A stretch of 64,000 bases of DNA from Cymbidium sinense (Eukaryota > Streptophyta > Magnoliopsida > Asparagales > Orchidaceae): contig CM038221.1 in assembly GCA_021442155.1 (NCBI GenBank), positions 48,948,860 to 49,012,859 of the forward strand. The letters run 5' to 3'. Position numbers and translations under genes: made by a program. The notes beneath the pieces are model-generated. The model saw only the letters and a program-made list of their open reading frames with translations. It made no database searches and was not told the DNA's origin. Positions 25,630 through 36,479 of this stretch are shown here, one piece after another; position 1 is the first letter of the stretch, and each line of letters begins with the position of its first letter.

Positions 25630-27663
25630 TCACTTTAGTTAATCCTAAAATGCCTTTCTTTTTTAATAAGTTTGTTTTGGGAAAATCTAAACTTAGGATT
25701 GATTGAAATACATGATAAAGCATTCACTAAATAAAAATCAATAATGAATCTACTTTAGAAATTACTTAAGGTAGGGAGGAAAGAGAAGTCATCTTCTCTT
25801 TTCCTCTCTTTACAACACTTAGTAATTAAGTATAAGTTTATTCAAACCAAATCAAATCATAAAATAAGATCATCCAAATGAACTAAATTACTTAAATGAA
25901 ACCACCCTCTAAGTTGAACCCTTCATACTTAGAAAATTCTAACCTTAGAGCCTAGCTAAGACATAGTACACAAGCCTTAAATGGCACACACATTAGGCTA
26001 AGTCACCGTATCTAGTCCTATGTTAGGGCAGTGCATGATTTGATGCTTGATTTTGTTTTATGATATGATATTTTAGTCTGAATGTTATGGTGTATGTGCG
26101 TAGAATGAATGGTAGGATGATCCTAGTCTAATCATTTCCTTCTATAGGGGATTGTGCTTAAAGGGCGCTGTAATACAAATATAAGTATGTTTTATTGTGC
26201 AGGTCACTTATACCCCTAAGCATAATCCAAAATATGCCAGGTGGACTTGGTTACCCATGTGTGGGGTGCTAAGTCCAATTTAGTCATGTAAATACTTGGA
26301 ATTTTGTAGTTTGTTTAGCTAATCTCTATTTTATAGGTTTTAGTTAGATTTACTTTTCTATTTTCATGTAATTTTGCAATTAGGATTTGGAATGAATGTT
26401 ATGGGGGATTAGGATGAACATTGGTTATAAGACTATGTATTATGCACCATGTGAAGCCTTTAGAGCAATCTCATTCCAACCAACCAAAAGAAGAAAGAAG
26501 AAATAAAAGAAGAAAGAAGAAATGAAGAATGAAGACCCCCATAACATGAATTCCTTCTTGATTGTAATTAATTCATTTGTAATCCGGGTTGTATAAGGGT
26601 AGAGTTTGGCTACCCAATTTATTTTCAGATTTGTGCGGTGGAGCCCGACCACAAAAGGCCTCTTATTCTTTTGCGTTAGCTTTATAAATTGTTTGATGTT
26701 TGTTTAGCTTATGCATTAAGATGGCATGAATTTACTTGTTTCTTCCTTGGTTTGATGAATGGTCTGGATGCGATTAGGCTCTTAGGAAAAAATTAAATTT
26801 CTATCCAACTAATAAACTCAAAACAAAAATAATAACTCATAACCTCACCTAAAGCCTAGGTTATAAAACAAGATAAAAGATTTAGCAACCCCTTAGTTGG
26901 ATGTTGTATATTTTAACATCATGCATAAAAAGCATCTTATTTCAATCTTGTTATGGAGGGCTTCCACCTTTGTTAGGGAACTTGGCTTAACTTTGAGAGC
27001 CATGGTAGAAACACACCTCATTTCTTGGGTTTGTCATGCATATGTTATGTCAAATTGAAAATAAAATATAACAAAATGCATTAGATTTAAGTTATTAATC
27101 ATGCACTAGTCTCTTAGGGAATGTGTTTAAGCACTTAGTCTCTTTCTAAATAAACAATAACCTAGCTATCTTACAAAAGAATAAGTCTTGTCTACATGTA
27201 TTTAAAATCAGAGGAGGAGTTAGTTTGCGGCCACCCCCAGGCGGTTGTAAATCCAACAGTCAGGTGGTTTATCCTATCTTATGGAGGTAAACCAAATTCC
27301 CCCTTCTTACCTTAGATTTAGGTCATGTTTTGGCCCTCGCCAAAGCTCCCTAGATTTAAGTTCAGAGGTTGCTAATTCTCTTTGAGGGCTACAAGCATAA
27401 ATCCTCTCCTCTTAGGCATTTTCACGATCTTGTGTCATGGAATTGTAAGCCCTAGATTTCTAATAAAAATTCAACTCAAAAAAATAAATCACTTCAATTT
27501 CAAAAAATATAAAGCCCAATCATAGGATTGTTTGGGATGCTTACTAGGCTTCCTAGTATCATAAGCATCCCCTACTTATCTTCCTTTGGTTTCAATAATA
27601 ACTCCCTTCTCTTGATAAATCCCACTTGATCTTCTAAAAATAAACCAATTGATTGATAATCCT
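25630..27663 (+). mobile_element. LTR-B, second part
   Basis: Continues LTR-B after LTR-C and is colinear with LTR-C 23090-25190. It contains a purine tract (26475-26530) and a TATA-like GTATAAG (26591-26597) with a following hairpin. It is cut at 27663, where element 2 begins; the last five bases ATCCT (27659-27663) are the predicted target duplication of element 2. The rest of LTR-B should lie beyond element 2, outside the window. Confidence 0.85.
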
Positions 27664-27698
27664 TGTTGACCTCATTTTTAGAATGAGCTCTCAACACT
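27664..27698. other. Terminal stem-loop at the LTR start
   Basis: GTTGA and CCTCATT near the start pair with AATGAG(C) and TCAAC, leaving a loop of about five bases. Element 3 has CTCAC paired with GTGAG at the same place (59936-59968, minus strand), a paired change. Confidence 0.65.
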
Positions 27699-27999
27699 TC
27701 CATCTTAGACATAGGATTCCTTTTAGAATTTAAGAGTTCCTTAGTCTTAATACACATCTAGTGATTAGGTGGACACTCTCACCTAGCCCTAGAGGACTTA
27801 GAAGAGTTAGCCATAGGAATATGTCATGCCTTAGGGGTGTTAGGAAAATCTCCTACCCTTTAACCTAAACCATTCCTCATTTTCTTTCTTTCAAGTAAAA
27901 CTCCAAATCAATTCTATTTGATTTACTCAAACTCCAATTCAATTCCATGATTGAAACCCATGATCAAAATCCATCAAATTTCTTAAGTCAAAATTTCCT

Positions 28000-28880
28000 A
28001 AGTCCTTAATACTTTCTTAAGGACTTAGCCAAAATCATGATTCAAACCTATTCAAATATTTGAGATTTTTTTCATGATCCATTTATATTCTCATTTATAT
28101 TCACATATATAAATGAAATATAAATTCAAATCCATCAAATCAAATTCAAAATTTCAAAACAATTCATGAAAATTTTCTTAAATTCCTTTAACTTTCCATT
28201 AAAGGACTTAGCCAAAATCAACTCCAAATCTTGATCAAACTATTCAAATCCATTGGGTTTTCTCAAAATCAATTTATATCCTCATTTATATTCTCATATA
28301 TAAATGAAATATAAATATAACTCAATTCAATCAAACCCAAAAATTAAATCCTAAATTAAAAATTCTTAAAAATCCCTTAAATCCTCTAATTTTTGTATTT
28401 ATGGATTTAACCAAAATCATGATTCAATCCTATTCAAACCGTTGGGATTTTCTCAAAATCAATTTATATCCTCATTTATATTCTCATATATAGATGAAAT
28501 ATTAATATAACTCAATTCAATCAAACCCAAAAATTAAATCCCAAATTAAAAATGCTTAAAAAATCCATTAAATCCTTTAATTTTTCATTAATGGATTTAA
28601 CATAAACCTTGATCAAACCACATCAAACTCATGGGATTTTCTCAAAATCAATTTATATCATTATTTATATTCTCATATATAAATGAAATATGAATATACA
28701 TCAATAAAATCCAAGTCAAAAAATTAAAATTCAAATTAAAATTTTAATTAAATCTTTTAAATTTTCTTTAATGGATTTAACTTCAAATCATGATTAAAAT
28801 CTTTCAAATCGTTAAAGTTTTCTCATGATCAACTTATATTCTCATTTATATTCACATGTATAAATGAAATTTAAATTCAA
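28000..28880. repeat. Five tandem repeats of about 185-195 bp with an AT hairpin
   Basis: Each unit carries TTTATATTCTCATTTATA, a short spacer and TATAAATGAAATATAAA, which fold back on each other, plus a GGACTTAGCCAAAATCATGA-like segment. Copies start near 28079, 28268, 28450, 28646 and 28826. LTR-A and LTR-C have two copies, LTR-B and element 3 one. Confidence 0.75.
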
Positions 28881-29219
28881 ATAATCAAAACCAACTCCAA
28901 AACTCAAACTCAATTCAAATCAAAATCAAGTCTAAGCCTTTCAAGTCAAACTTGAACTTAGCCAAAATCATTTCAAATCAAGCCATACTCTTGATTTTCT
29001 CTATGGCTCAATCAATTCTACAATCATGAGTTCATATATAAATCCAAACCTCAATCCTTCAATCAAAACCCAAACCAAATATCAAACCCAAAACTCCTTC
29101 ATATTCTTCCTTTGAATATGAGACTTTCAAATGGTTCAAAATCCATTTGACTTCAAACCTCTTGTAAATAGATTTATATTTCAATCATAAGTCCATATAC
29201 AAGATCAATCAACTTCAAA

Positions 29220-30080
29220 TCAAGCTTTGACCAAGTCATTTGACCCACTTAGGCTCACTTGACCCAAAGTGACCTAAAGTACCCTTATGAGCCAACTTTT
29301 GATCCTAACCAAATTGGATTCAACCAGATTCATATTTGTCTCTTATCATGATCAACAATCATCATGGGATGATCAATCAATCAATATGGGTCAAACAAAG
29401 TCAAACCTAAGGGTTGACCAAGTCAACACTTAACCAAGATTGAAACCCAACATAGCCAAAATCCATTATAGGCCAAATTGATTGAAACCATTGATCCAAG
29501 TTCACTCATGACCTATGTTTGAACTTGACCAAGTCAACCTTTGAGCCTAACCTAGCCCATTTGGCCCACTTGACCCAAGTTGACCCATTTTGACCTAAAG
29601 GGTCAAAATTTGTCAAAACTTGATATAAGCCAAAATGATTGAAACCAATGGGTTAAGTTTATTCCAAATCACTTATGGAACTTGACCAAAGCCTCAATTG
29701 GATAACTAGACCCAACCTAGCCTAATTGACCTTAGACCCAACATGACCTAAAGGGGTCATGTTGAGTCAAAATTGAACCTAACTCAAATTGATTGGAAAC
29801 AAAGATACCAATCCACTTCATATGACCAACCTAACCTAAACCTACCCTTGACCTAACCCAAGTAGGTTAAGTGGGTCAAATAGGTCAACTTGACCCATTT
29901 GACTTAAATGGGTCATATGAGCCAAAACCTAATATATACCAAATTGAACCAAACCAAAGGCACCAAGATATTTCAAATGGTCATGTCAACTTGACCCAAC
30001 CCTTGGTTTGACCCAATTTGACCTATTGGTCAACTTGACCAAATTTGACCCATTTTGACCTAAATGGGTCAACAAGAGCC
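29220..30080. repeat. TTGACC/GGTCAA-rich block in the element 2 5' LTR
   Basis: The same W-box-like hexamer array as in the other LTRs, densest at 29990-30075. Confidence 0.7.
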
Positions 30081-33000
30081 AAACCCTATCAAATGGATTC
30101 CAAATCCATTGAAACTTGGCCCAACCTATTTTCTCAACATATCAAGCATACCCAAATTAGAAAAAAATAGCAAAATGACAACTATAAACCTAGGCCATAG
30201 AACAAATTTTGGCTTAGCCCATGGGTATTTTGGTCATGCATTCATCACAAACACTTGAGGCTCTCCTAAAACATCAAGGGGACCTAGTGATGAGTGGTGC
30301 ACCTAGCCCAATGGGTTTGGGTCTACCCATTTGGCATATGGACCAAACCTGACACATAGACATGAAATTGAATTTTCAAACACCCCCAAACCTCAATTGA
30401 ATACACATGGGAGCTAGGCTTCCACTCCTCTGGCTAAATTGACCATGTGCACACCTCTAACCACTCAAACAACTCATCATATTATGTCAATTGGATCAAA
30501 ATGGAGGAATAGGCTCGACCATTCGATTGGCATAGGGGGAGATATACTCCCCCTAATTCACTGAAATCACAACTCACTCACAGTCGATTGACGTCTAAGA
30601 AGCTTTGGCGAACATCATAAAGCTTTCCCAAGACCTCTAGGAGAGATTTGGATTTCATTTTCTTCAATTTTCCATAGTGAAAAACAAGGCCTTGACTTCC
30701 AAAATTCTCCACACTTGATCCCACTTTAATTCCTCCTACAGTCATCATCCAAGGACTTAGTTGAGCTTACCTAAGCATTCAATTGAGTTCTAGAGCTAAG
30801 GGGAAGATCAATTTGATCAAATCCGCAAGGGGAGCTAAGTGTAGTTGGTTCATCCACTCAGCCTCAAGAGCTAGGAACCTCAACAGGACTTCTTCTCCAC
30901 TAGACGAATCTACCTCATCTATCTCGAGCGTGGGTGATAACCTCCGGTAAGGTTAGTGAATTTTCGACCACTTAGGCTAAGGTGTGTTGGTCTTTTATGA
31001 AGTGGATTTTCATTTCATAGGATCTTAGCCATTGGATTGGCCGCTCTGATCCATTAGATGTTGTGTGTTGAATCTTATTTGAATCCATAAAGGATCGGGC
31101 TTGAATCTTCCCTTGGATTATGAACGGCTCACATTTCTCCTCAGGGAAGAACTCAGCTAATCTCAACTGTCCATCCGCGTGTTCTTCGATGGATGGCCAA
31201 GATTTTTAGGCACATTTTTAATCCCTTATCTGATTTTAGAACCACATGTTTATCCTCTACCGTCCGATCTTTGATTGGATGGCTAAGGGTAGAGACACGT
31301 GCGTTGCTGTCGCCTCTCCCAATTTGATGGGTTAAGTAATGGCTCACAGTGCGATGCGTGTAAAGTGCGCTGACCTCCACCACGCATCACACTATGGTTG
31401 GGGGATTAAATGGGGATTAATTATTTAACTAATTAATTCCTAATTAATCCCCATGACTTCTAAAAATCATAACTCTTCATAGAAAATTCAAAAAAAATAG
31501 AAGGAAAAATGTCTTGGATAGATAATTTCATCTAGAATATTTTAAAATTATTTTCAATAAATTTTGATTTCTCTTTTTCTCTAAATTTGGGTATCTTTGA
31601 GAATGGTAATTAGCTAATTACTTTCTAATTAAGTAATCAATGGATCTTAAATTTCTAGGGTTCATTTTAGGGGATGACCTCTGCGTTCCCTAATTTTCTT
31701 GAGATTTATTGAGGCTTGATTAGGGACATTACTAGCTCATTCCTTAATTACCCTCTTCATGTAATTAAGGGTAATTAAGATGTAATTAGTGGAATTTCCC
31801 TATGTTTAAGTTGGATTAAGATTAGATCCAGTGAATAGGGGTTTTAGGGAATAATTTTAGGTATTTCTCCTAAGCTATTCCCTAAACCCCTTTTTCTTTC
31901 CTCAATCCTCATCTTAATTAGGTGTTAATCCATTAATTTGCCTTTTAAATAATTTTAAAAAAAATTCTAAAAACATCCAGAACTCAATTAATCTACCTTG
32001 GGTAGATACTTAGGTGTTCAATAGCCTAAGTCTAATTAAGGAAATTAAACCCCCTTTCATAAGTGTGAAAGGGTGTTTTAAAAGTACTAAAGCTAAAACA
32101 TCTTAGCTTAATTAACTTTTAATTGTGAGCCAAATTGCATTAGGACTTTTCATTACTAAGTGCATTGAAAATTTACATACCTTGTGGATTTTATGGCACC
32201 TCATTGGCTCATAATTATCTAAGTTAATTTTCTTAAGGTGGGGTAGGTAAGAATTAATTAAATCACTTAACGTATACCTTCACCTAATCAACAATTAAAA
32301 TGGATCTAATTATCTAAAAATTAAACTAAAATACAAAACACATGTGGGAATGGGTTAGGAACAGCAAACTAATCTCACCCTTTTAAAATTAAATCAAACT
32401 TCAATCAAACAAAAATCATTTTGAAATTCACTTTGATTTATTCTAAGTTTTCTTATTCTTTAAGAATGTCTTTCAGAATTAAGTAAAGTGAGTTTGTTCA
32501 TGTGATTACATTGCTTTAGATCTTTCCCAACATGTTAAATTATATTGCATATGAATTATGCATCCATGATTTCACGTTTTCAAAATTTTAGAAGGAAATT
32601 GTTTACTTTATGTCAAATGTGTAGTTGGATAAAGTAACATGTGAGTGGCCGTTATCACTACTAAATCCAAAGTATTTTCAAAATCTATAAATGAACCATA
32701 AAATTTAAAAGTGTGATATTCTTATAATTTAATTATAAGCTTGCATGTGGTAGATTGTAAAGTCATGTGTAGTGTAGCCTTTCTTTCTTTCCTTATGTTA
32801 GCATAACTTTGAATATGGGTTAGTAAGATATAGGGTTCATTTGAAAAGAACCCAATACTTACTTAATTCCAAACACTATTCATCTCTATGCTTTCACTTA
32901 AGAAGGAGTGCTTACACTTGCATGAATAAATTGCATAAACCAAAATGAAACCATTAAATAAACTTTTGCATATTCTTTTCCACTTTATTTCTTTTATATT

Positions 33001-34107
33001 CATGTTAGTACTTGAGGAAAGTGGTATATTAGTTTGGACAATCTTGAGGTTACGAGGCTTTAAGTAGCCCTAAGTAGGTCTTGTACATTACACCTCTGGT
33101 TAATAATGACATTGTACTCACTTATGCCTTTCTTACTTTCATGCATGTATGTGAAATTTTGGAGAAAGAAAACCCATTTCTATTTAAATAAATTCATGCA
33201 TCTAAAAATTCAAGATTTTCTTAATTGAATTACTTAGCATGCATCATTAAGTATGTTAATTATCTCATTTGCATGTATAAATATGCTTAGGACCCATCCA
33301 TATGCATGTTATATATATGTTGGGAAAGATTGACGTAATGTATGCTATGTGAATTTTGATTCATTTTTTTAATCTTAAAATGCCTTTCCTTTTGAATAAG
33401 TTTGTTTAGAATTGATCTAAACTTAAGATTAATTAAAAGATATAATTAAAACATTTATCTAATTAAAATTAAAATTAAAATGTGAACTTACTTTAGAAAT
33501 TACTTAAGGATTAGGGAAGGAAAGAGAAGTTCTCTTTTCCTCTCTTTATAACTTAGTAATTAATTGTAGGTTTCATTTAAACCAAACTAAAACATGAAAT
33601 AAAAATAACCCAAAATCACTAACAACTAAAATGAAACCCTCCACTAAGTTGAACATGTCATTCACACTTAGAAAATTTAAACCTAAAGTCCTAAACTAAG
33701 CATGCCACACAAACCTTCAAAGCACACACACTAACCTAAGTCACCACTTCTAGCTTTAGGTTAGGTTGGTGCATGGCTTGATGTTATGTTTTGTTTTATG
33801 ATGAATGTTTTAGACTGATGTTAGGGTGTATGTTTGCAAAATGAACGGCAGGGCTTGCTTAGTCTAGCTATTCTTTTCTGCAAGGGATTGTGCTAAAGGG
33901 GCACTATCATAACTAAAAATATAAATGCTTCTTACTTGCAGGTGCTTATACCACTTAGCATAATCCATAGGCCAGGTGGACTTAGTCACCCATGTGTGGG
34001 GTGATAAGTCCAATATACATGCTTGGGATTTGTATTTGTGATTTATTTTATTTTTGGTATTAGTTAGATTTATGCATTTCCTTTTCAAGTAAAAGTTTGC
34101 ATAATTA

Positions 34108-34535
34108 GGGATTTTGGAATGATTTGTTATGGGGGATTAGGATGAACATTGATCATAAGATTCCATCTTATGCACCATGTGAAGTCTTGGAGCTCCCGAA
34201 TTTATGGGGTCATTTTACCGAGTTCTACCATCCATATTCAACCATCCAAAGGAAGGTCCAAAGAAGAAAGGAAGAAAATAAAGAAAGAAAGAAAAGAAGA
34301 AAGAAGAAAGAAAGCTTGAATTAGGGATTTTGGAATGATTTGTTATGGGGGATTAGGATGAACATTGGTCATAAGATTCCATCTTATGCACATGTGAAGC
34401 CTTAGAGCTCCCGAAGTTATGGGGTCATTTTACCGAGTTCTACCATCATATTCAACCATCCAAAAGAAGGTCCAAAGAAGAAAGGAAGAAAATAAAGAAA
34501 GAAAGAAAAAGAAGAAAGAAGAAAGAAAGCTTGAA
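34108..34535 (+). repeat. Tandem duplication of about 215 bp upstream of the TATA boxes
   Basis: 34108-34323 and 34324-34535 are nearly identical. Each begins AGGGATTTTGGAATGATTTG, contains a CATAAGAT-TCC-ATCTTATG hairpin (second copy 34370-34388) and ends in an AAGAAAG-type purine tract. Other LTRs have one copy. Confidence 0.85.
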
Positions 34536-34549
34536 AAAAAGAAGAAACC

Positions 34550-34760
34550 CCCCCCATGAATTCCTTTTGCTTAATTATAGTTTAACTCATTTGTAATTTG
34601 GGTTATATAAGGGTAGAGCTCGGCTACCCACATTTGATATGAATTCTTTTTACTTAATTATAGTTTAACTCATTTGTAATTCGGGTTATATAAGGGTAGA
34701 GTTCAGCTACCCACACTTGATATTTTTCAGATTTGTGTGGTGGTGCCTGACCACAAGCTG
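34550..34760 (+). promoter_or_regulatory. Duplicated TATA-box block: probable LTR promoter of element 2
   Basis: Two copies of a block of about 80 bp each contain TATATAA (34604-34610 and 34687-34693), preceded by CTCATTTGTAATT and followed by a GGGTAG/CTACCC fold. The TATA core and the hairpin are conserved in position in the other LTRs, with TTTATAAG or GTATAAG instead. This is the best promoter candidate in the LTR, about 1.6 kb before the LTR end. The transcription start is not determinable here. Confidence 0.55.
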
Positions 34761-36261
34761 CCATTTATTCTTTTTGAGCTAGTTTTATAAATTATTTGAT
34801 GTTTATTTAACTTGTGCATTAAGTGGCAAACTTTTCCTAGTTTCTTCCTTCCTTTATGTATGGACTTGATGTGGATTAGGCTCTTTAGGGACAAATAAAT
34901 CTTTTACCCAACTTAAAAATTCAAATTAATGCTAAACAACTCATAACCTCACCTAAAGCTTAAGATTAAAATCAAGATAAAAGAATTAGAAACTCATTAG
35001 GTGGATGAGTTCTTTTCTTTATAATATCAAGCATAATAGCATTTTATTTCACTCTTTATTGGAGGGCTTCTATCTTTGCTAGAGAACCCCGCTTGACCTA
35101 TGAGGGCCGTGGTGGAAACTCACCTCCTAAAATTCTAGCTGATTTTGACCAACAATCTACTTTCTCATGCATTAATCCTAAAAGTCCATATTAGCCAGAG
35201 TTAAAATTGATTGTCCAAAAAAGAAATTAAAAAAAAAAGAAATTTGGAATGCATTAAATTTAGGTCATTTGAAGCACACCCTTTACATGATCTAGTCTCT
35301 TTAGGGAGTGAGTTTAAGGACTTAGTATCTTTCTAAATAAAAATAGCCTAACTATCTTGCATAAGCATAAAGAATTGCCTACATGTATTTAAAATTGTAT
35401 GAGGAGTTAGTAGGCAGCCACCCCCAGACAGTTGTAATTCCAAGCTGTCGGGTGGTTTGTATTCTCTTGTGGTGGCAAACCAATTACCCATTTTTGCCTT
35501 AGATTTAGGTTGTTCTTCTGACCCTCACCGAAGCTCCCTAGATTTAGGTTCAAAGGTTGCTTCTCCTTTTTGTGGGCCAAGCATAATTCCTCTCCTCTTA
35601 TACATTTTCTTAATCTAGTGTTAAGGAATCTTAAGTCCTAAATTTTTAATAAAAAATACAACTCAATCAAACTAAATCAATTTCTAAAATGTGAAGCCCA
35701 ACTATTAGATAGTTTGAAATGCTCACTAGGTTCCCTAGAATCATGAGCATCTCCTACTTATTCCCATTTTCACTTCAATAATAACTCCCTCTTTTGATCA
35801 ATCTCGTTTGATCTTCAAAATATAAACCAATCGATTGATAGTCCTTCCAATTAAAATCTTCAGAGACAATAATCATTTACCTTAATCAAGAGTTTTCCTA
35901 AAGGACCCTATCCTTTAGGATGTAATTAACTATGGGGGCTTGCCCTTGTAGAGAACTTAATGAACCCGATTTAAAATAAACCTACTTTACTTTTCCATGT
36001 AAAGTAGGGGAAGAATCTTTGATACATATGCAGACCCATCATCCTTAGGAGTCTTTATTGAGGTGATTATTTCCATTATGACTTCTATATCTCAAGATAG
36101 TACACTATACCTTGATGACGTATCCGATCACTTGAATAAGTATATCTACGGATCTGTATGGCGTCTTGCTAAGATGAATTTCTATAAGGTTTCTTCTTTC
36201 TTTTCTCCACATATTTGAAAGGCGACTCCTTGCAAGAGATTTATTAACCCAAAGATTTTTC

Positions 36262-36280
36262 TGGCAACTCCACTGGGGAT
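36262..36280 (+). other. Primer-binding-like site
   Basis: TGGCAACTCCACTGGGGAT begins with TGG, as needed to pair with a tRNA CCA end, and resembles the site of Tat/Ogre elements (described for Ogre as matching tRNA-Arg). It lies about 50 bases after the LTR end set by comparison with the other LTRs, which is far. A related GGCGACTCC occurs at about 36221. Either the LTR end is later than placed here or the site is displaced. Confidence 0.55.
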
Positions 36281-36479
36281 GGTTCCTCTTTCCATCTTTG
36301 GTAAAAGATTATTGTCTTTGAGTATCGATAGTGGATTTGTACTTTGGTATATATCCAAGACTATCCTTCTTTTCGTTGACACTTAGCTCATTTCATTCTT
36401 GGGTTGAGTTAGCCAACATCTTTAGGTTTTAGGATAATATTCCTTGTTGGTCTTAAAGCTTCCGTTGGGTTTCTCCAAT

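Larger units (their letters stand above)
27664..36211 (+). repeat. 5' LTR of element 2 (8.5 kb)
   Basis: The start matches the other LTRs. The end is placed at TTTTCTCCACA (36201-36211) by analogy with TTTCACCACA and TTTCACCATA in LTR-A and LTR-C. It is longer than LTR-C mainly through five tandem copies of a unit of about 185-195 bp (28000-28880) and a tandem duplication of about 215 bp in the promoter-like block (34108-34535). It includes the TTGACC block (29220-30080). The G-box of the other LTRs is lost here (31375-31390). No gene is seen. Confidence 0.8.
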
